Part shown: positions 43,641-52,467 of the stretch, piece after piece | How positions within the stretch are numbered: the stretch's first letter is position 1 | Layout: the number at the start of each line of letters is the position of its first letter | Assembly: GCA_023423045.1 (NCBI GenBank) | Contig: JAFAGA010000023.1 | Location: 1-64,000, forward strand | Length of the DNA: 64,000 bases | DNA from: Bacillota bacterium | GTDB lineage: Bacteria; Bacillota; Clostridia; Lachnospirales; Lachnospiraceae | Direction: 5' to 3' | Program-made: the position numbers and the translations under genes | Notes under the pieces: model-generated | What the model saw: the letters and a program-made list of their open reading frames with translations, nothing else | Database searches by the model: none | What the model was told of the DNA's origin: nothing

Positions 43641-43703
43641 TCTGTTTTCTCCATTAATTATAAGGAAACAACGAGCAGCACGCTTTGCGAGCCGCTCTTA
43701 TGT

Positions 43704-43763
43704 TAAGAAAAATATTGGTTCCCGTATACACCTGACCAATTCAGTGTATGCAGGCACCAATAT
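43704..43763 (-). terminator. coaX terminator
   Basis: On the minus strand ATATTGGT/ACCAATAT with inner ATACAC/GTGTAT pairing is followed by TTTTTCTTAAC, about 75 bases past the coaX stop and before dusB. Confidence 0.7.
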
Positions 43764-43836
43764 CTTTCTTTCACATTCTTTTATCAATCCTCAGCTTTTA
43801 AAACGCGCAAGAACTCCATCCTTTTTGCATCAAAAC

Positions 43837-44610
43837 TTAACGCATTTTATTCTTGTCGCTGATTATCTTCAGCCCCTTAAGCGTCAGGTTCGGATCGTAC
43901 ACTTCAATCACATCCGTCGCTTCCGAGATTATCTTACCCAGACCTCCGGTTGCAACTACCCTGCACTTCTCAATCCCCGCCTCCTGGAGCATCTTCTTAA
44001 CAATATATTCCGTCTGACCAATACAGCCGAATACCAGACCGGCCTGCATGCTTGTTACCGTATCTTTCGCCAGAATAGTGTCAGGCATGATAATCTCAAT
44101 CTCCGGAAGCCTAGCCGTATCATTCCATAGAGCGTTAGCCGATATCCGCAGACCCGGGCTGGTTACCGCAGCAATAAAGCTTCCATCCTCTGTGATCAGA
44201 TCATATGTGATTGCGGTTCCGAAGTCAATGACCAGAACAGGTCCGCCATAGATTTCGTAGGCTGCCACTGCATCCACTACACGATCCGCTCCCAGCTCCT
44301 TCGGATTCATTGCTCCTATTTTAATGCCGGTCTTTGTTCCGATCCCCACAATCAAGGGCGTCAAGCCCAGATACTTAATAATCCCGGAGGTCAGTGAGTG
44401 CATCAGCTTAGGAACAACACTGGCAATGGCTACCGCAGTAATCTCTTCTATATTAATGTTTCTTGCCTTTAGCAGATCCCACAGCATCAGACCGTATTCA
44501 TCCGAAGTGCGGGCTGTCTTGGTGGTCAGGCGAAAGCTGCCCTTTAAATTCATTTCCTCAAATACGCCCAAGGTTATATTGGTATTTCCAACATCAATCA
44601 CTAGCAACAT
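43837..44610 (-). CDS. coaX: Type III pantothenate kinase
   Basis: 257 residues. ASKHA-fold kinase that phosphorylates pantothenate in the first committed step of CoA synthesis. Motifs: LLVIDVGNTNITLGVF (phosphate 1), GADRVVDAVAAYEIYGGPVLVIDFGTAITYD, and SPGLRISANALWNDTARLP. RBS GGAGGGGTAAAAC. Its immediate upstream neighbour is the small acidic protein at 44667-45008. Confidence 0.96.
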   Translation of the reverse strand: MLLVIDVGNTNITLGVFEEMNLKGSFRLTTKTARTSDEYGLMLWDLLKARNINIEEITAVAIASVVPKLMHSLTSGIIKYLGLTPLIVGIGTKTGIKIGAMNPKELGADRVVDAVAAYEIYGGPVLVIDFGTAITYDLITEDGSFIAAVTSPGLRISANALWNDTARLPEIEIIMPDTILAKDTVTSMQAGLVFGCIGQTEYIVKKMLQEAGIEKCRVVATGGLGKIISEATDVIEVYDPNLTLKGLKIISDKNKMR

Positions 44611-44666
44611 GTTTTACCCCTCCGTAAAGCCGCTTTCCGGTTGCCAACTCCCGCGGCCGATATCTC

Positions 44667-45008
44667 TTATAAAAGCTGGGATGCATCTTCACCAAGAAAG
44701 AATACCTTATAATAAAGCTCCAGAGCTTCCAGAAGCTCCGTCCTCTCCCGCTGCAGCTCCTTAATCTTCAATGCGCTTCCGATTTCATCATAAAGGAAAT
44801 CATCCTCTTTGGAATCCACGCGCATTATGAGCGTACCGTCCTCTTCAAACTCCAGCGATAATATCCCGCCGATATCCTCTGTAAACAGCACACACATTAT
44901 TTTAAGCTCTTGCTTTATCTGTTCCGGCAACGCACCAAAATCATCGTTAAGCCAAAATTTTTTCTCATATGCGCTGCTGGCACATAACACAACCTGCTCC
45001 TGATACAT
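44667..45008 (-). CDS. Small acidic protein, DUF6145-like
   Basis: 113 residues, soluble, acidic. The conserved-looking core is VVLCASSAYEKKFWLNDDFGALPEQIKQELKIMCVLFTEDIGGILSLEF; the C-terminal half is helical and ends KVFFLGEDASQLL. It resembles what I recall of DUF6145 proteins of Lachnospiraceae; no function is known to me. It is 56 bases upstream of coaX, so they may be co-transcribed. Confidence 0.8.
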   Translation of the reverse strand: MYQEQVVLCASSAYEKKFWLNDDFGALPEQIKQELKIMCVLFTEDIGGILSLEFEEDGTLIMRVDSKEDDFLYDEIGSALKIKELQRERTELLEALELYYKVFFLGEDASQLL

Positions 45009-45100
45009 ACTATTATCCCTTCTTTGTTAAACTTATATGTCCCGGATATAAAACATGTTTTTGATAATTTATTTTACAGATGCGCAAGGGCAGCGCCTTT

Positions 45101-45199
45101 TATCAGAAGTTAAAATACAACTTCTGATAACTTATATTACAGGAACATAATGCGTGTTCCTGTAATCGGGTATGAGAAGTAGATTCACTTTCTTCTCAT
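45101..45199. repeat. Array of three consecutive hairpins
   Basis: Three unrelated perfect stems sit in a row: TATCAGAAGTT/AACTTCTGATA (45101-45129), ATTACAGGAAC/GTTCCTGTAAT (45136-45166) and ATGAGAAG/CTTCTCAT (45172-45199). They fill the 194-base gap between the small membrane protein gene and the DUF6145-like gene. None has a classic U-run on the minus strand except the short UUUUAACUUC-type stretch within the first. They may act as serial attenuators or a processed spacer. Confidence 0.7.
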
Positions 45200-45202
45200 G
45201 AC

Positions 45203-45508
45203 CTATATTATATCCATAATAATGAAACCCAGGGCGATAACAATGATTCCCAGCATAAAGAATGTCATTCCCATCATCTTTCGCTTCGGGTCCTTCCATT
45301 GCTTTAGCCCGTTAAGAACGTTCATTAAGCCGCCGGACAGGCAGATAGCCAGAATAGCATAGCGGTTGCCAGGATTTTGGAACACCAAAAAGAGCGAGAC
45401 AATCAAAGCAATTCCCACAATAGTGTTAAATAAATCCATCCAATTGAGTTTATTGTTTTTTGATGAAAAATCCTTTAATTGCTCCTTAAGCTTGCTCACT
45501 TCTTCCAC
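45203..45508 (-). CDS. Small membrane protein, unknown function
   Basis: 101 residues. The charged N-terminus (KLKEQLKDFSSKNNKLN) is followed by three hydrophobic helices (about 25-43, 49-66, 79-99), with the basic loop KQWKDPKRKMM between the second and third. Not recognised. It lies 6 bases downstream of argF, so it is co-transcribed with that gene, but nothing suggests a role in arginine synthesis. Confidence 0.8.
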   Translation of the reverse strand: MEEVSKLKEQLKDFSSKNNKLNWMDLFNTIVGIALIVSLFLVFQNPGNRYAILAICLSGGLMNVLNGLKQWKDPKRKMMGMTFFMLGIIVIALGFIIMDII

Positions 45509-45514
45509 CCCGGT

Positions 45515-46453
45515 TTAAATATTTCCTATGGTTGCTACCATCACTGCCTTAATTGTATGCATACGATTCTCTGATTCATCAAATACAACCTCTGCAAACC
45601 GCTCAAAAAGCTCCTCGGTAACCTCATTGCCCTTTACCGCAGGCAGACAATGCAGGAAGATGGTATTTTCCTTCCCTGTCAGGGAAAGTAATTCATCATT
45701 TACCTGATACGGCTTCAGGAGAGCAATACGCTCCGCCGCTTTATCCTCTTCACCCATGGAGCACCAGACATCCGTATAGATTGCATCCGCACCTTCCACT
45801 GCCGTCAGCTGGTCCGATATCATAATTTTACTGCCGAAGATTTTTGCATATTTCTCGCACTCGGCCACCAGAACCTCATCCGGCCACAGCTGCTTCGGAG
45901 CCAATATGGTAAAATCAATTCCCAGCTTGGAAGAACCGATCATAAGGCTGTTGGCCATATTGTTGCGTCCATCACCGACATACACCAACTTTAACCCTTT
46001 TAGCTTACCAAACTGCTCCTTCAAAGTCAAGAAGTCGGCAAGAATTTGCGTTGGGTGATCCTCGTCCGTAAGACCGTTCCATACAGGAACACCGCTATAT
46101 TTTGCTAACTTTTCCACCGTTTCCTGTTTAAATCCACGAAATTCAATTCCATCAAACATCCTGCCCAAAACTCGGGCGGTATCTTCCACACTTTCCTTAT
46201 GTCCCAGCTGGATATCAGCCTTGCTCAGATATTCCGGATATCCACCCTCATCCACACATCCTACGGTAAAGGCGCATCGGGTTCTTGTGGATGGCTTTTC
46301 AAAAATCATGGCAATATTCTTTCCCTTCAGGCTATTTCCGGTAATTCCCTGTTTCTTCTTCGCCTTTAACTCTGCTGCCAGATCGATGAGATATTCTATC
46401 TCCTCCGGTAAGAAATCTTTTAAAGTAAGTAAGCTCCGTCCTTTTAAATTCAT
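45515..46453 (-). CDS. argF: Ornithine carbamoyltransferase
   Basis: 312 residues. It makes citrulline from ornithine and carbamoyl phosphate. Carbamoyl-phosphate site FEKPSTRTRCAFTVG, HPTQ in DEDHPTQILADF, SMG loop VWCSMGEEDKAAER, and FLHCLPAVKGNEVTEELF with the catalytic Cys. RBS GGAGGTTATT. The promoter at 46578-46606 overlaps an ARG-box-like palindrome, so arginine repression is likely and an anabolic role is favoured over the arginine deiminase pathway. Confidence 0.96.
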   Translation of the reverse strand: MNLKGRSLLTLKDFLPEEIEYLIDLAAELKAKKKQGITGNSLKGKNIAMIFEKPSTRTRCAFTVGCVDEGGYPEYLSKADIQLGHKESVEDTARVLGRMFDGIEFRGFKQETVEKLAKYSGVPVWNGLTDEDHPTQILADFLTLKEQFGKLKGLKLVYVGDGRNNMANSLMIGSSKLGIDFTILAPKQLWPDEVLVAECEKYAKIFGSKIMISDQLTAVEGADAIYTDVWCSMGEEDKAAERIALLKPYQVNDELLSLTGKENTIFLHCLPAVKGNEVTEELFERFAEVVFDESENRMHTIKAVMVATIGNI

Positions 46454-46563
46454 AATAACCTCCTATTCGCCGCTCCGGGACCCGGACCCATCCTATTCAA
46501 ACCAATAAATCCTGCGGATGCCCCAAAACGGGATCTGTAATTAAATTCATAATTATACCTTAA

Positions 46564-46606
46564 TAATGTTTATTTATACATTATTCCAAACATATTCATT
46601 TGTCAA
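46564..46606 (-). promoter_or_regulatory. argF promoter with ArgR-box-like palindrome
   Basis: On the minus strand, perfect -35 TTGACA (46601-46606), 17-base spacer, -10 TAATGT (46578-46583). A 20-base palindrome with TAATGT/ACATTA arms (46564-46583) covers the -10 and matches most of the Gram-positive ARG box pattern; a second, weaker box-like stretch (GGTATAATTATGAATT) follows downstream. Confidence 0.65.
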
Positions 46607-46674
46607 GATAAATATTAGCCTCTTGCCAATAAATTTTAAATAAGTATATTATTATGAAGACACCCTCTCTTCCT

Positions 46675-46696
46675 GTAATGAATATCTATTCATTAC
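46675..46696. repeat. 22-base palindrome
   Basis: GTAATGAATA-TC-TATTCATTAC, perfect apart from the 2-base centre. It lies in the 441-base gap between argF and the LTA-synthase-like gene, upstream of the argF promoter. It may be a regulator site; no partner gene is evident. Confidence 0.6.
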
Positions 46697-46811
46697 CCCC
46701 TAATCGTATCAACAGAGTGAGCATATAATGGTTCAAACCTCTTTCACTGCATGGCGCCTTCCGACATCGGCATGGGAGGTCTGAAGCAATTTACAATCAG
46801 TGAATAGCAGG

Positions 46812-46867
46812 TAGATAATAAATGACAGGGATGCCTCAAAAACAGCATCCCTGTCATTTATTATCTA
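46812..46867 (-). terminator. Terminator of LTA-synthase-like gene
   Basis: A perfect 23-bp stem (46812-46834 with 46845-46867) with a 10-base loop has core GACAGGGATGC/GCATCCCTGTC and AT-rich lower stem. It is 28 bases past the stop codon. On the minus strand ATTTATTATCTA follows the GC core in place of a pure U-run. Confidence 0.7.
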
Positions 46868-46894
46868 TTGCTTTCTCTATCTTTGCACCCTCTT

Positions 46895-48736
46895 TTATTC
46901 ATGCGTAATAAAGTTGGCGATTAAATTCTGCTCCAGTATTTCCTTAGAGGTAGTCTTAAGCAGGATTGCCTTCTCATACTCCTCCCGGTACAAAGAAGCG
47001 TCGACCTCCTCATTTGTCCCTATCTTCCATGCGCGGCTGCCTTCAAATATTCCCTCTCTGGATATCTGAAATATAATATCATTTGTGGCAAAGGAACCTT
47101 CAAAGAGATAAGTGGTAAAGGCTACGAAACCTCCCTTGGCATTGGCCAAATCCTGTCCGACAACGAATGCTTCATCCAGAGTTAAGCCCATGATATTGGC
47201 TATTGTCGGCATAAAGTCCACCTGTCCTCCGGTAGTATGGATGGTCTCCTTCGCTCCGCTTCCGGGCACATGGATGATCAGAGGAATATTGAGCATCTCA
47301 TCATAATCATAGGTTCTCCCGATAAAGGCATTCATCTGATCCATAACCTCATCCATTCCGCAGTTCAGTCCGTGATGGTCACCATACAATGCAATTACCG
47401 TATTCTCATATAATCCGGCACCCTTAAGGTCCGCGATCAACTGCCCGATGGCTTCATCCGTATAATGTACGGACTGAAGATAATTACCGAACTTGGTATT
47501 CTTGTCCGCTTCCGAGAGCGTCATAGTACGGTATTGTTCATCGATATCAAAAGGATGATGATTAGACAAAGTGATGGCAAAGGTAAAGAAATTAGTCGTC
47601 TGATTCTGAAGTATCGGTATCAGCTGCCGGAACATGGATTTATCCGAGATACCCATACCGATGATTTCATCCTGGTCCATATCCTCCATGCTGTAATAAT
47701 CCTGAAATCCCTGATAAGGATAAGCATACTCCCGATTCCAGAATGCTCCCTCGAATCCATGAATGGCAAATGCATAGTAGCCCTTCTCTCTCATCAACCA
47801 AGGCAAACCATGGAAGGTGTTCTTTTCAAATAATCGATAGCTTTCTCCATCCGATACCGGATATAGGCTGTTCATGCTGGAGAACTCCGCATCCGCAGTA
47901 TTCCCCTTGCCCGTATTGGTATAGTAGTGATCAAAATATAAAGTATCCCCTTCGATCAGGCGGTTTAGATTAGGTGTAATCTCCTGCCCCTGATATGTGG
48001 CACCTATGACAAAATCCTGCACAGCCTCCAGCTGAATGACGATCAGATTCTTTCCCTCTCCTATCCCGTGATAGAACAGCGGCCGGGGGTCCGGTGCCAC
48101 CTGCTCCAATACCTCCAGGATCTCCTCTTCCTTCATCTCCTCCTGAGCCAGGTTATCCGAGATAGTCTCGTAAATATCCGTCACATGGCTGGTGAAAAAC
48201 TCCATGCTATTAACCCGCTCAATCGCAGCGGAATGGAAGGGATTCACGATCAGAGTGAGGAACACTGCCGTCAAAACGTAGACCAAATACTTAAGTCTGC
48301 GCCAAGGATGAATCTTCTTAAGAATCTCCTGTGAGGCATACTTTTTAAAACTGCAATAAGCAAAGGGAATATCTAAAAACAATAAGAAACTTGCCGGTAT
48401 TATTGTTGCAATAAAGCTCTTAGGAACCGCCGTGACACTTTTAGCCTGCCAGAGCTGACGGATCGATACCGTCTGATTATAATAGTTATAGTACATGGTG
48501 TCGGCAAACATCAACAGGCTGAGCAGAAAATAAACAACCAGAAAGATTCCCCTCTTTCTCTTCAAAGCGCTTCTGCCAAAGCACAGAAAAAGAGACGCCC
48601 ATACTACCAGACTAAGGACAATCATAATAATCTCCATCTGATTCACCTTAATCAGCGAATAGTATACCATCATCTTACCTATAAACAGAACTATAATTAA
48701 GTATGGTGATGCAATAACTTCCTTTAACTTTTTCAT
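46895..48736 (-). CDS. LTA synthase family sulfatase-type membrane protein
   Basis: 613 residues. Five membrane helices lie in the first about 165 residues, then an extracytoplasmic sulfatase-like domain. Metal/nucleophile site: Glu237 in IQLEAVQDFVIG, Thr280 in TGKGNTADAEFSSMNSLYP, plus HGFEGAFWNREYAYPYQGFQDYY and YGDHHG. It transfers glycerol phosphate from phosphatidylglycerol to a lipid or glycan acceptor. Whether it makes polymeric LTA, primes it or decorates another polymer cannot be told. RBS GGAGGCTTT. Single gene with its own promoter and terminator. Confidence 0.92.
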   Translation of the reverse strand: MKKLKEVIASPYLIIVLFIGKMMVYYSLIKVNQMEIIMIVLSLVVWASLFLCFGRSALKRKRGIFLVVYFLLSLLMFADTMYYNYYNQTVSIRQLWQAKSVTAVPKSFIATIIPASFLLFLDIPFAYCSFKKYASQEILKKIHPWRRLKYLVYVLTAVFLTLIVNPFHSAAIERVNSMEFFTSHVTDIYETISDNLAQEEMKEEEILEVLEQVAPDPRPLFYHGIGEGKNLIVIQLEAVQDFVIGATYQGQEITPNLNRLIEGDTLYFDHYYTNTGKGNTADAEFSSMNSLYPVSDGESYRLFEKNTFHGLPWLMREKGYYAFAIHGFEGAFWNREYAYPYQGFQDYYSMEDMDQDEIIGMGISDKSMFRQLIPILQNQTTNFFTFAITLSNHHPFDIDEQYRTMTLSEADKNTKFGNYLQSVHYTDEAIGQLIADLKGAGLYENTVIALYGDHHGLNCGMDEVMDQMNAFIGRTYDYDEMLNIPLIIHVPGSGAKETIHTTGGQVDFMPTIANIMGLTLDEAFVVGQDLANAKGGFVAFTTYLFEGSFATNDIIFQISREGIFEGSRAWKIGTNEEVDASLYREEYEKAILLKTTSKEILEQNLIANFITHE

Positions 48737-48805
48737 AAAGCCTCCGTCAAACTTTTAACACAGAACCCAAAACATGCATTCGATTTCCAAGTCATTTTCT
48801 AGTTT

Positions 48806-48834
48806 ATAATACTTCATAGCCTATCTATAATCAA
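48806..48834 (-). promoter_or_regulatory. Promoter of LTA-synthase-like gene
   Basis: On the minus strand, -35 TTGATT (48829-48834), 17-base spacer, -10 TATTAT (48806-48811). Confidence 0.7.
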
Positions 48835-48895
48835 GTGGAAAAATCTTAATTTTTTCTTAATGTCTCCATATTGATGCTTCCATAAAACCAAACGA

Positions 48896-48939
48896 ATGCC
48901 ATAACCGGAATATTCTGCACATATGGCATCAATCCGGTT
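48896..48939. other. Interleaved inverted repeats (pseudoknot-capable)
   Basis: ATGCCATA (48896-48903) pairs with TATGGCAT (48922-48929), while AACCGGA (48903-48909) pairs with TCCGGTT (48933-48939). The two helices interlock, so the RNA would form either an H-type pseudoknot or one of two exclusive hairpins. It lies 33 bases past the SPFH stop codon and may serve as its terminator region. Confidence 0.55.
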
Positions 48940-48972
48940 ACCGCACCCGTTTTATTCTATATTCTGATTATT

Positions 48973-49908
48973 TTAATTGGTATCTTCTTTTCCGACCTCG
49001 GTCAGAGCTTTGACCATCCCGGCCAGCCCCTGTATCTCGGAAGGAATAATAATCTTTGTCGCCTTGCCATCTGCCGCCTTGGCAAATGCCTCCAGGCTTT
49101 TCAGCTGTATCACCGCGTTGTTTGGAGCGGCTTCATTCAGGAAACGCAATCCATCTGCCGTCGCCTTTTGTATAGTAACCGTTGCTTCTGCCTGACCTTC
49201 GGCTTCCCTGATCGTTGCCTCTTTTTTCGCTTCAGCACGCAAAATTGCCGCACTCTTCTCTCCTTCGGCTTCCAACACCGCTGATTCTTTCTTTCCTTCC
49301 GCAACCAGAATGGCTGCCTTTTTCTGGCCCTCCGCAATCAGGATCGCTTCTCTTCGCTCACGTTCCGCCTTCATCTGTTTCTCCATGGCATCCTGAATTG
49401 CAGCCGGAGGAATAATATTCTTTAACTCCACTCTTGTAACCTTGATACCCCAGGGATCCGTCGCCACATCCAGCGTCACTCTCATCTTCGTATTAATGAT
49501 TTCTCTGGAGGTCAAGGTTTCGTCCAGCTCAAGATCACCGATAATATTACGCAGTGTGGTGGCTGTGAGATTCTCAATAGCCATTAACGGATGCTCCACA
49601 CCGTAAGTATAGAGCTTGGGGTCGGTAATCTGGAAGAATACGACCGTATCTATTTTCATCGTAACATTATCTTTGGTAATTACCGGCTGAGGGGGAAAAT
49701 CTACTACCTGCTCTTTTAACAGCACCCTCTTGGCAACCCTGTCGATCAGCGGCATCTTTATATGGATACCCACGTCCCAGGTCGCCTGATATCCTCCCAA
49801 CCTCTCCAGGATATATGAATTCGCCTGAGGAACAATCTTAATACAGGAAGCAATGATTAATAATATCAGTATTACCAAAACAACAACAAGAGCCTGCCCT
49901 AAATTCAT
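48973..49908 (-). CDS. SPFH/band 7 domain membrane protein (stomatin-like)
   Basis: 311 residues. The N-terminal membrane helix (about 5-24) is followed by an SPFH domain (IVPQANSYILERLGGYQATWDVGIHIKMPLID) and a long Ala/Glu/Lys coiled coil (about 165-245) of ERERREAILIAEGQKKAAIL-type repeats, then EAAPNNAVIQLKSLEAFAKAADGKATKIIIPSE typical of the stomatin/QmcA group. It forms membrane microdomain scaffolds. It directly follows an NfeD-type gene, the usual functional partner. RBS AAGGAGGATCAGTAAG. Confidence 0.94.
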   Translation of the reverse strand: MNLGQALVVVLVILILLIIASCIKIVPQANSYILERLGGYQATWDVGIHIKMPLIDRVAKRVLLKEQVVDFPPQPVITKDNVTMKIDTVVFFQITDPKLYTYGVEHPLMAIENLTATTLRNIIGDLELDETLTSREIINTKMRVTLDVATDPWGIKVTRVELKNIIPPAAIQDAMEKQMKAERERREAILIAEGQKKAAILVAEGKKESAVLEAEGEKSAAILRAEAKKEATIREAEGQAEATVTIQKATADGLRFLNEAAPNNAVIQLKSLEAFAKAADGKATKIIIPSEIQGLAGMVKALTEVGKEDTN

Positions 49909-49955
49909 CTTACTGATCCTCCTTTGATATAATAATTACATATTGGTTTCCTTGC

Positions 49956-50381
49956 TTATAATTCACTTACAATCAGCCTTACTCCTGTAATTCCATGTAT
50001 CTTTACTTTTGTTCCCTGCTTAATCACGCTTCCATGCAAAGATTTCGCGGACCATTCCTGTCCGTCCACAATCACCTGTCCCGTGGCATTCACATTATCA
50101 ATGGTGATTGTCACCATTGCCTCCTTGCCGATGACTCCCTCATAATTTGTCTTCGTCCTCTTGGGATTAAAGTATTTTAATACCAACGGCCTTGTAAAAT
50201 ATAACAGCACTACCGACACAATGAGGAAAAGAATTAACTCCACCAGCAGGTTATCATAGAACAAAGATACAATAAATGCAACCAGCGCACCCCCTGCAAA
50301 CCAGATGGTTGTCAGTCCAAGTGTCAAGATCTCAATTAATATTAATACTGCAAGAATAATTAGCCATAGAATGGAATTCGT
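49956..50381 (-). CDS. NfeD family protein
   Basis: 141 residues. Two or three membrane helices (about 3-70: ILWLIILAVLILIEILTLGLTTIWFAGGALVAFIVSL, split into segments) and a C-terminal OB-fold domain (YEGVIGKEAMVTITIDNVNATGQVIVDGQEWSAKS). Short NfeD proteins partner with SPFH proteins, here the gene 47 bases downstream. The start is a TTG at 50381 after AAAGGAGAATTAAG; an upstream ATG at 50429 has no SD at the proper distance. Confidence 0.92.
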   Translation of the reverse strand, partial: TNSILWLIILAVLILIEILTLGLTTIWFAGGALVAFIVSLFYDNLLVELILFLIVSVVLLYFTRPLVLKYFNPKRTKTNYEGVIGKEAMVTITIDNVNATGQVIVDGQEWSAKSLHGSVIKQGTKVKIHGITGVRLIVSEL

Positions 50382-50460
50382 CAACTTAATTCTCCTTTCT
50401 GTAACCATCTTCCTGGTGCCGATCATCAACCGGCATCCTCCGACTTTACTGCTTTTTTAT

Positions 50461-50489
50461 ATCTTACCAGATTCCGGAGTATGCCACAA
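50461..50489 (-). promoter_or_regulatory. Promoter of NfeD-SPFH operon
   Basis: On the minus strand, -35 TTGTGG (50484-50489), 17-base spacer, -10 TAAGAT (50461-50466). Confidence 0.5.
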
Positions 50490-50557
50490 TAGATCCGCCG
50501 GCTTTCTAATAATAGTTTAATATTTGAGTAATGGTGAGAACGTTGGAGGCCGAACCG

Positions 50558-51364
50558 TTACTTTTTTAGATTTCTCTGCCTTGCAGCCTCATACATAAGT
50601 ATGGCGGCTGCCACCGCCGCATTCAGGGATTCCACCCTGCCTTTCATCGGAATCCTTATCCGGGTATCCGCACAGGCGGCAGCCCTGTCGGACAAGCCGT
50701 TGGCTTCATTGCCGATTAAAAAGGCACATCTTTCACGAAAACTCCCCTCCGTATCATAGGGTATGCCTTGAAGATGCGCCGCATATATTACGATTCCCTG
50801 GTCCTTCACCATTCGCAGAACATCATAAAAGTCATCCGCCTGATAAAAAGGCATCCGGTAAATCGAGCCCATGGTAGCCCGAATCACCTTCGGGTTGCAG
50901 ATATCCACGGAAGAATCGCTGAGAATAACTCCCGTTACCCCGGCTCCTTCCGCCGTCCTGATTATGGTACCGAGATTTCCCGGATCACGGATATCTTCCA
51001 GCAGCATGAGGCAGGCCTCCCGGCATCGGAGCATATCTTCCAGGGAATACCGGGGCTTACTCACAAGTCCCATAATTCCCTGCGGAGTTTTTGTATCGGA
51101 CGCTTCTTTGAAAACCGAATCCGTTAATACCTCGTATTCCAAATCATCGAAATATCCCGGCTTTTCCCTCAGCCTTTCCAGATAAAAGCTTTCAGAGGCA
51201 TATGCTTTTTGAAGAAGACCGGCTTCTTTTGCTTCCTCAAACATTTTTATGCCCTCGATCACGAACACTCCCTGTTTATCTCTTTCTTTTGCCTTCTTCT
51301 GAAGCAGACCCAGGTTCTTCACCTGGGCATTACTTGTACTGCTGATCACTGTCCTCTGCTTCAT
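50558..51364 (-). CDS. TrmH/SpoU family RNA 2'-O-methyltransferase
   Basis: 268 residues. The N-terminal substrate-binding domain (RDKQGVFVIEGIKMFEEA) is followed by the SpoU knot: LLEDIRDPGNLGTIIRTAEGAGVTGVI (motif 1), CAFLIGNEANGLSD (motif 2) and RIPMKGRVESLNAAVAAAILMYEA (motif 3). It methylates rRNA or tRNA from AdoMet; the target is not assigned. It starts 7 bases after prfA ends and is probably in the same operon (DUF1385-prmC-prfA-trmH). Confidence 0.94.
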   Translation of the reverse strand: MKQRTVISSTSNAQVKNLGLLQKKAKERDKQGVFVIEGIKMFEEAKEAGLLQKAYASESFYLERLREKPGYFDDLEYEVLTDSVFKEASDTKTPQGIMGLVSKPRYSLEDMLRCREACLMLLEDIRDPGNLGTIIRTAEGAGVTGVILSDSSVDICNPKVIRATMGSIYRMPFYQADDFYDVLRMVKDQGIVIYAAHLQGIPYDTEGSFRERCAFLIGNEANGLSDRAAACADTRIRIPMKGRVESLNAAVAAAILMYEAARQRNLKK

Positions 51365-51371
51365 ATGCTTC

Positions 51372-52445
51372 TTATGCCTCTTGCAGATTACTTAGCTTTG
51401 CCGCCTGGTCCGCCGCAATCAGACTGTCAATTAGCACATCCAGATCCCCGTCCATAACCCGGTCAATCTGGTATATCGTCAGGTTAATTCTATGATCAGT
51501 CACACGTCCCTGGGGAAAATTATAGGTTCTGATCTTCTCGGAACGGTCCCCCGTGCCAACCTGACTTTTTCTTGCCTCCGCTTCCGCATTGCGGGCCTTT
51601 TCCAGCTCCAGGTCATACAGCTTCGCTCGCAAAACACGGATGGCCTTATCCTTATTCTTCAGCTGAGATTTTTCGTCCTGGCAGGAAATCACAATCCCGG
51701 TCGGAATATGTGTCAGCCGAACCGCGGAGTCAGTGGTATTAACGCACTGCCCGCCGTTACCGGAGGAACGAAATACATCAAATTTGCAGTCGTTCAGATC
51801 CAGATCCACATCCACTTCCTCTGCCTCCGGCATAATAGCTACTGTTGAGGTCGAGGTATGGATGCGCCCTCCGGATTCCGTTACCGGAACACGCTGTACG
51901 CGATGTACACCGCTTTCATATTTCAGCTTGGAATATGCTCCTTTACCGTTAATCATAAATATAACTTCCTTGAAGCCGCCGATACCGTTCTCGTTCATAT
52001 TCATAACATCAATCTTCCAACGGTTGCGTTCCGCATACATTACATACATACGGTATAATTCGGCCGCAAATAAAGCCGCTTCATCTCCGCCGGCTCCGCC
52101 TCTGATCTCCACAATAACGTTCTTTTCATCATTGGGGTCTTTGGGAAGCAGCAATATCTTCAGCTCTTCCTCAATCCCCGGAATCCGCTGCTTGCATTCG
52201 CTCAGCTCTTCCTTGGCCAGCTCTCGCAATTCCTCGTCGCTCTCCTCATCCAGCATGGCAAGGCTCTCTTCCATACTGTTCTGGGTTGCTTTATATTCCT
52301 TGTATTTTTCAACAATTTCACTTAAATCGGCATGCTCCTTACGAAGCTTCCTGTAATTATTCTGGTCATTCAGGACATCGGGACTCATCATCTCATCCTC
52401 AATCTCCTGGAAACGAATCAGAATATCTTCCAGCTTATCAAACAT
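51372..52445 (-). CDS. prfA: Peptide chain release factor 1
   Basis: 357 residues. It reads UAA and UAG. The anticodon-like tripeptide is in VQRVPVTESGGRIHTST and the catalytic GGQ in FRSSGNGGQCVNTTDSAVRL; its Gln is methylated by PrmC, whose gene is directly upstream. Start: ATG at 52445 (MFDKLEDILIRFQEIEDEMMSPDVLND) after GGAGGA; an in-frame GTG at 52454 is too close to the SD. Confidence 0.97.
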   Translation of the reverse strand: MFDKLEDILIRFQEIEDEMMSPDVLNDQNNYRKLRKEHADLSEIVEKYKEYKATQNSMEESLAMLDEESDEELRELAKEELSECKQRIPGIEEELKILLLPKDPNDEKNVIVEIRGGAGGDEAALFAAELYRMYVMYAERNRWKIDVMNMNENGIGGFKEVIFMINGKGAYSKLKYESGVHRVQRVPVTESGGRIHTSTSTVAIMPEAEEVDVDLDLNDCKFDVFRSSGNGGQCVNTTDSAVRLTHIPTGIVISCQDEKSQLKNKDKAIRVLRAKLYDLELEKARNAEAEARKSQVGTGDRSEKIRTYNFPQGRVTDHRINLTIYQIDRVMDGDLDVLIDSLIAADQAAKLSNLQEA

Positions 52446-52467
52446 AACAACCACTCCTCCATATCAA

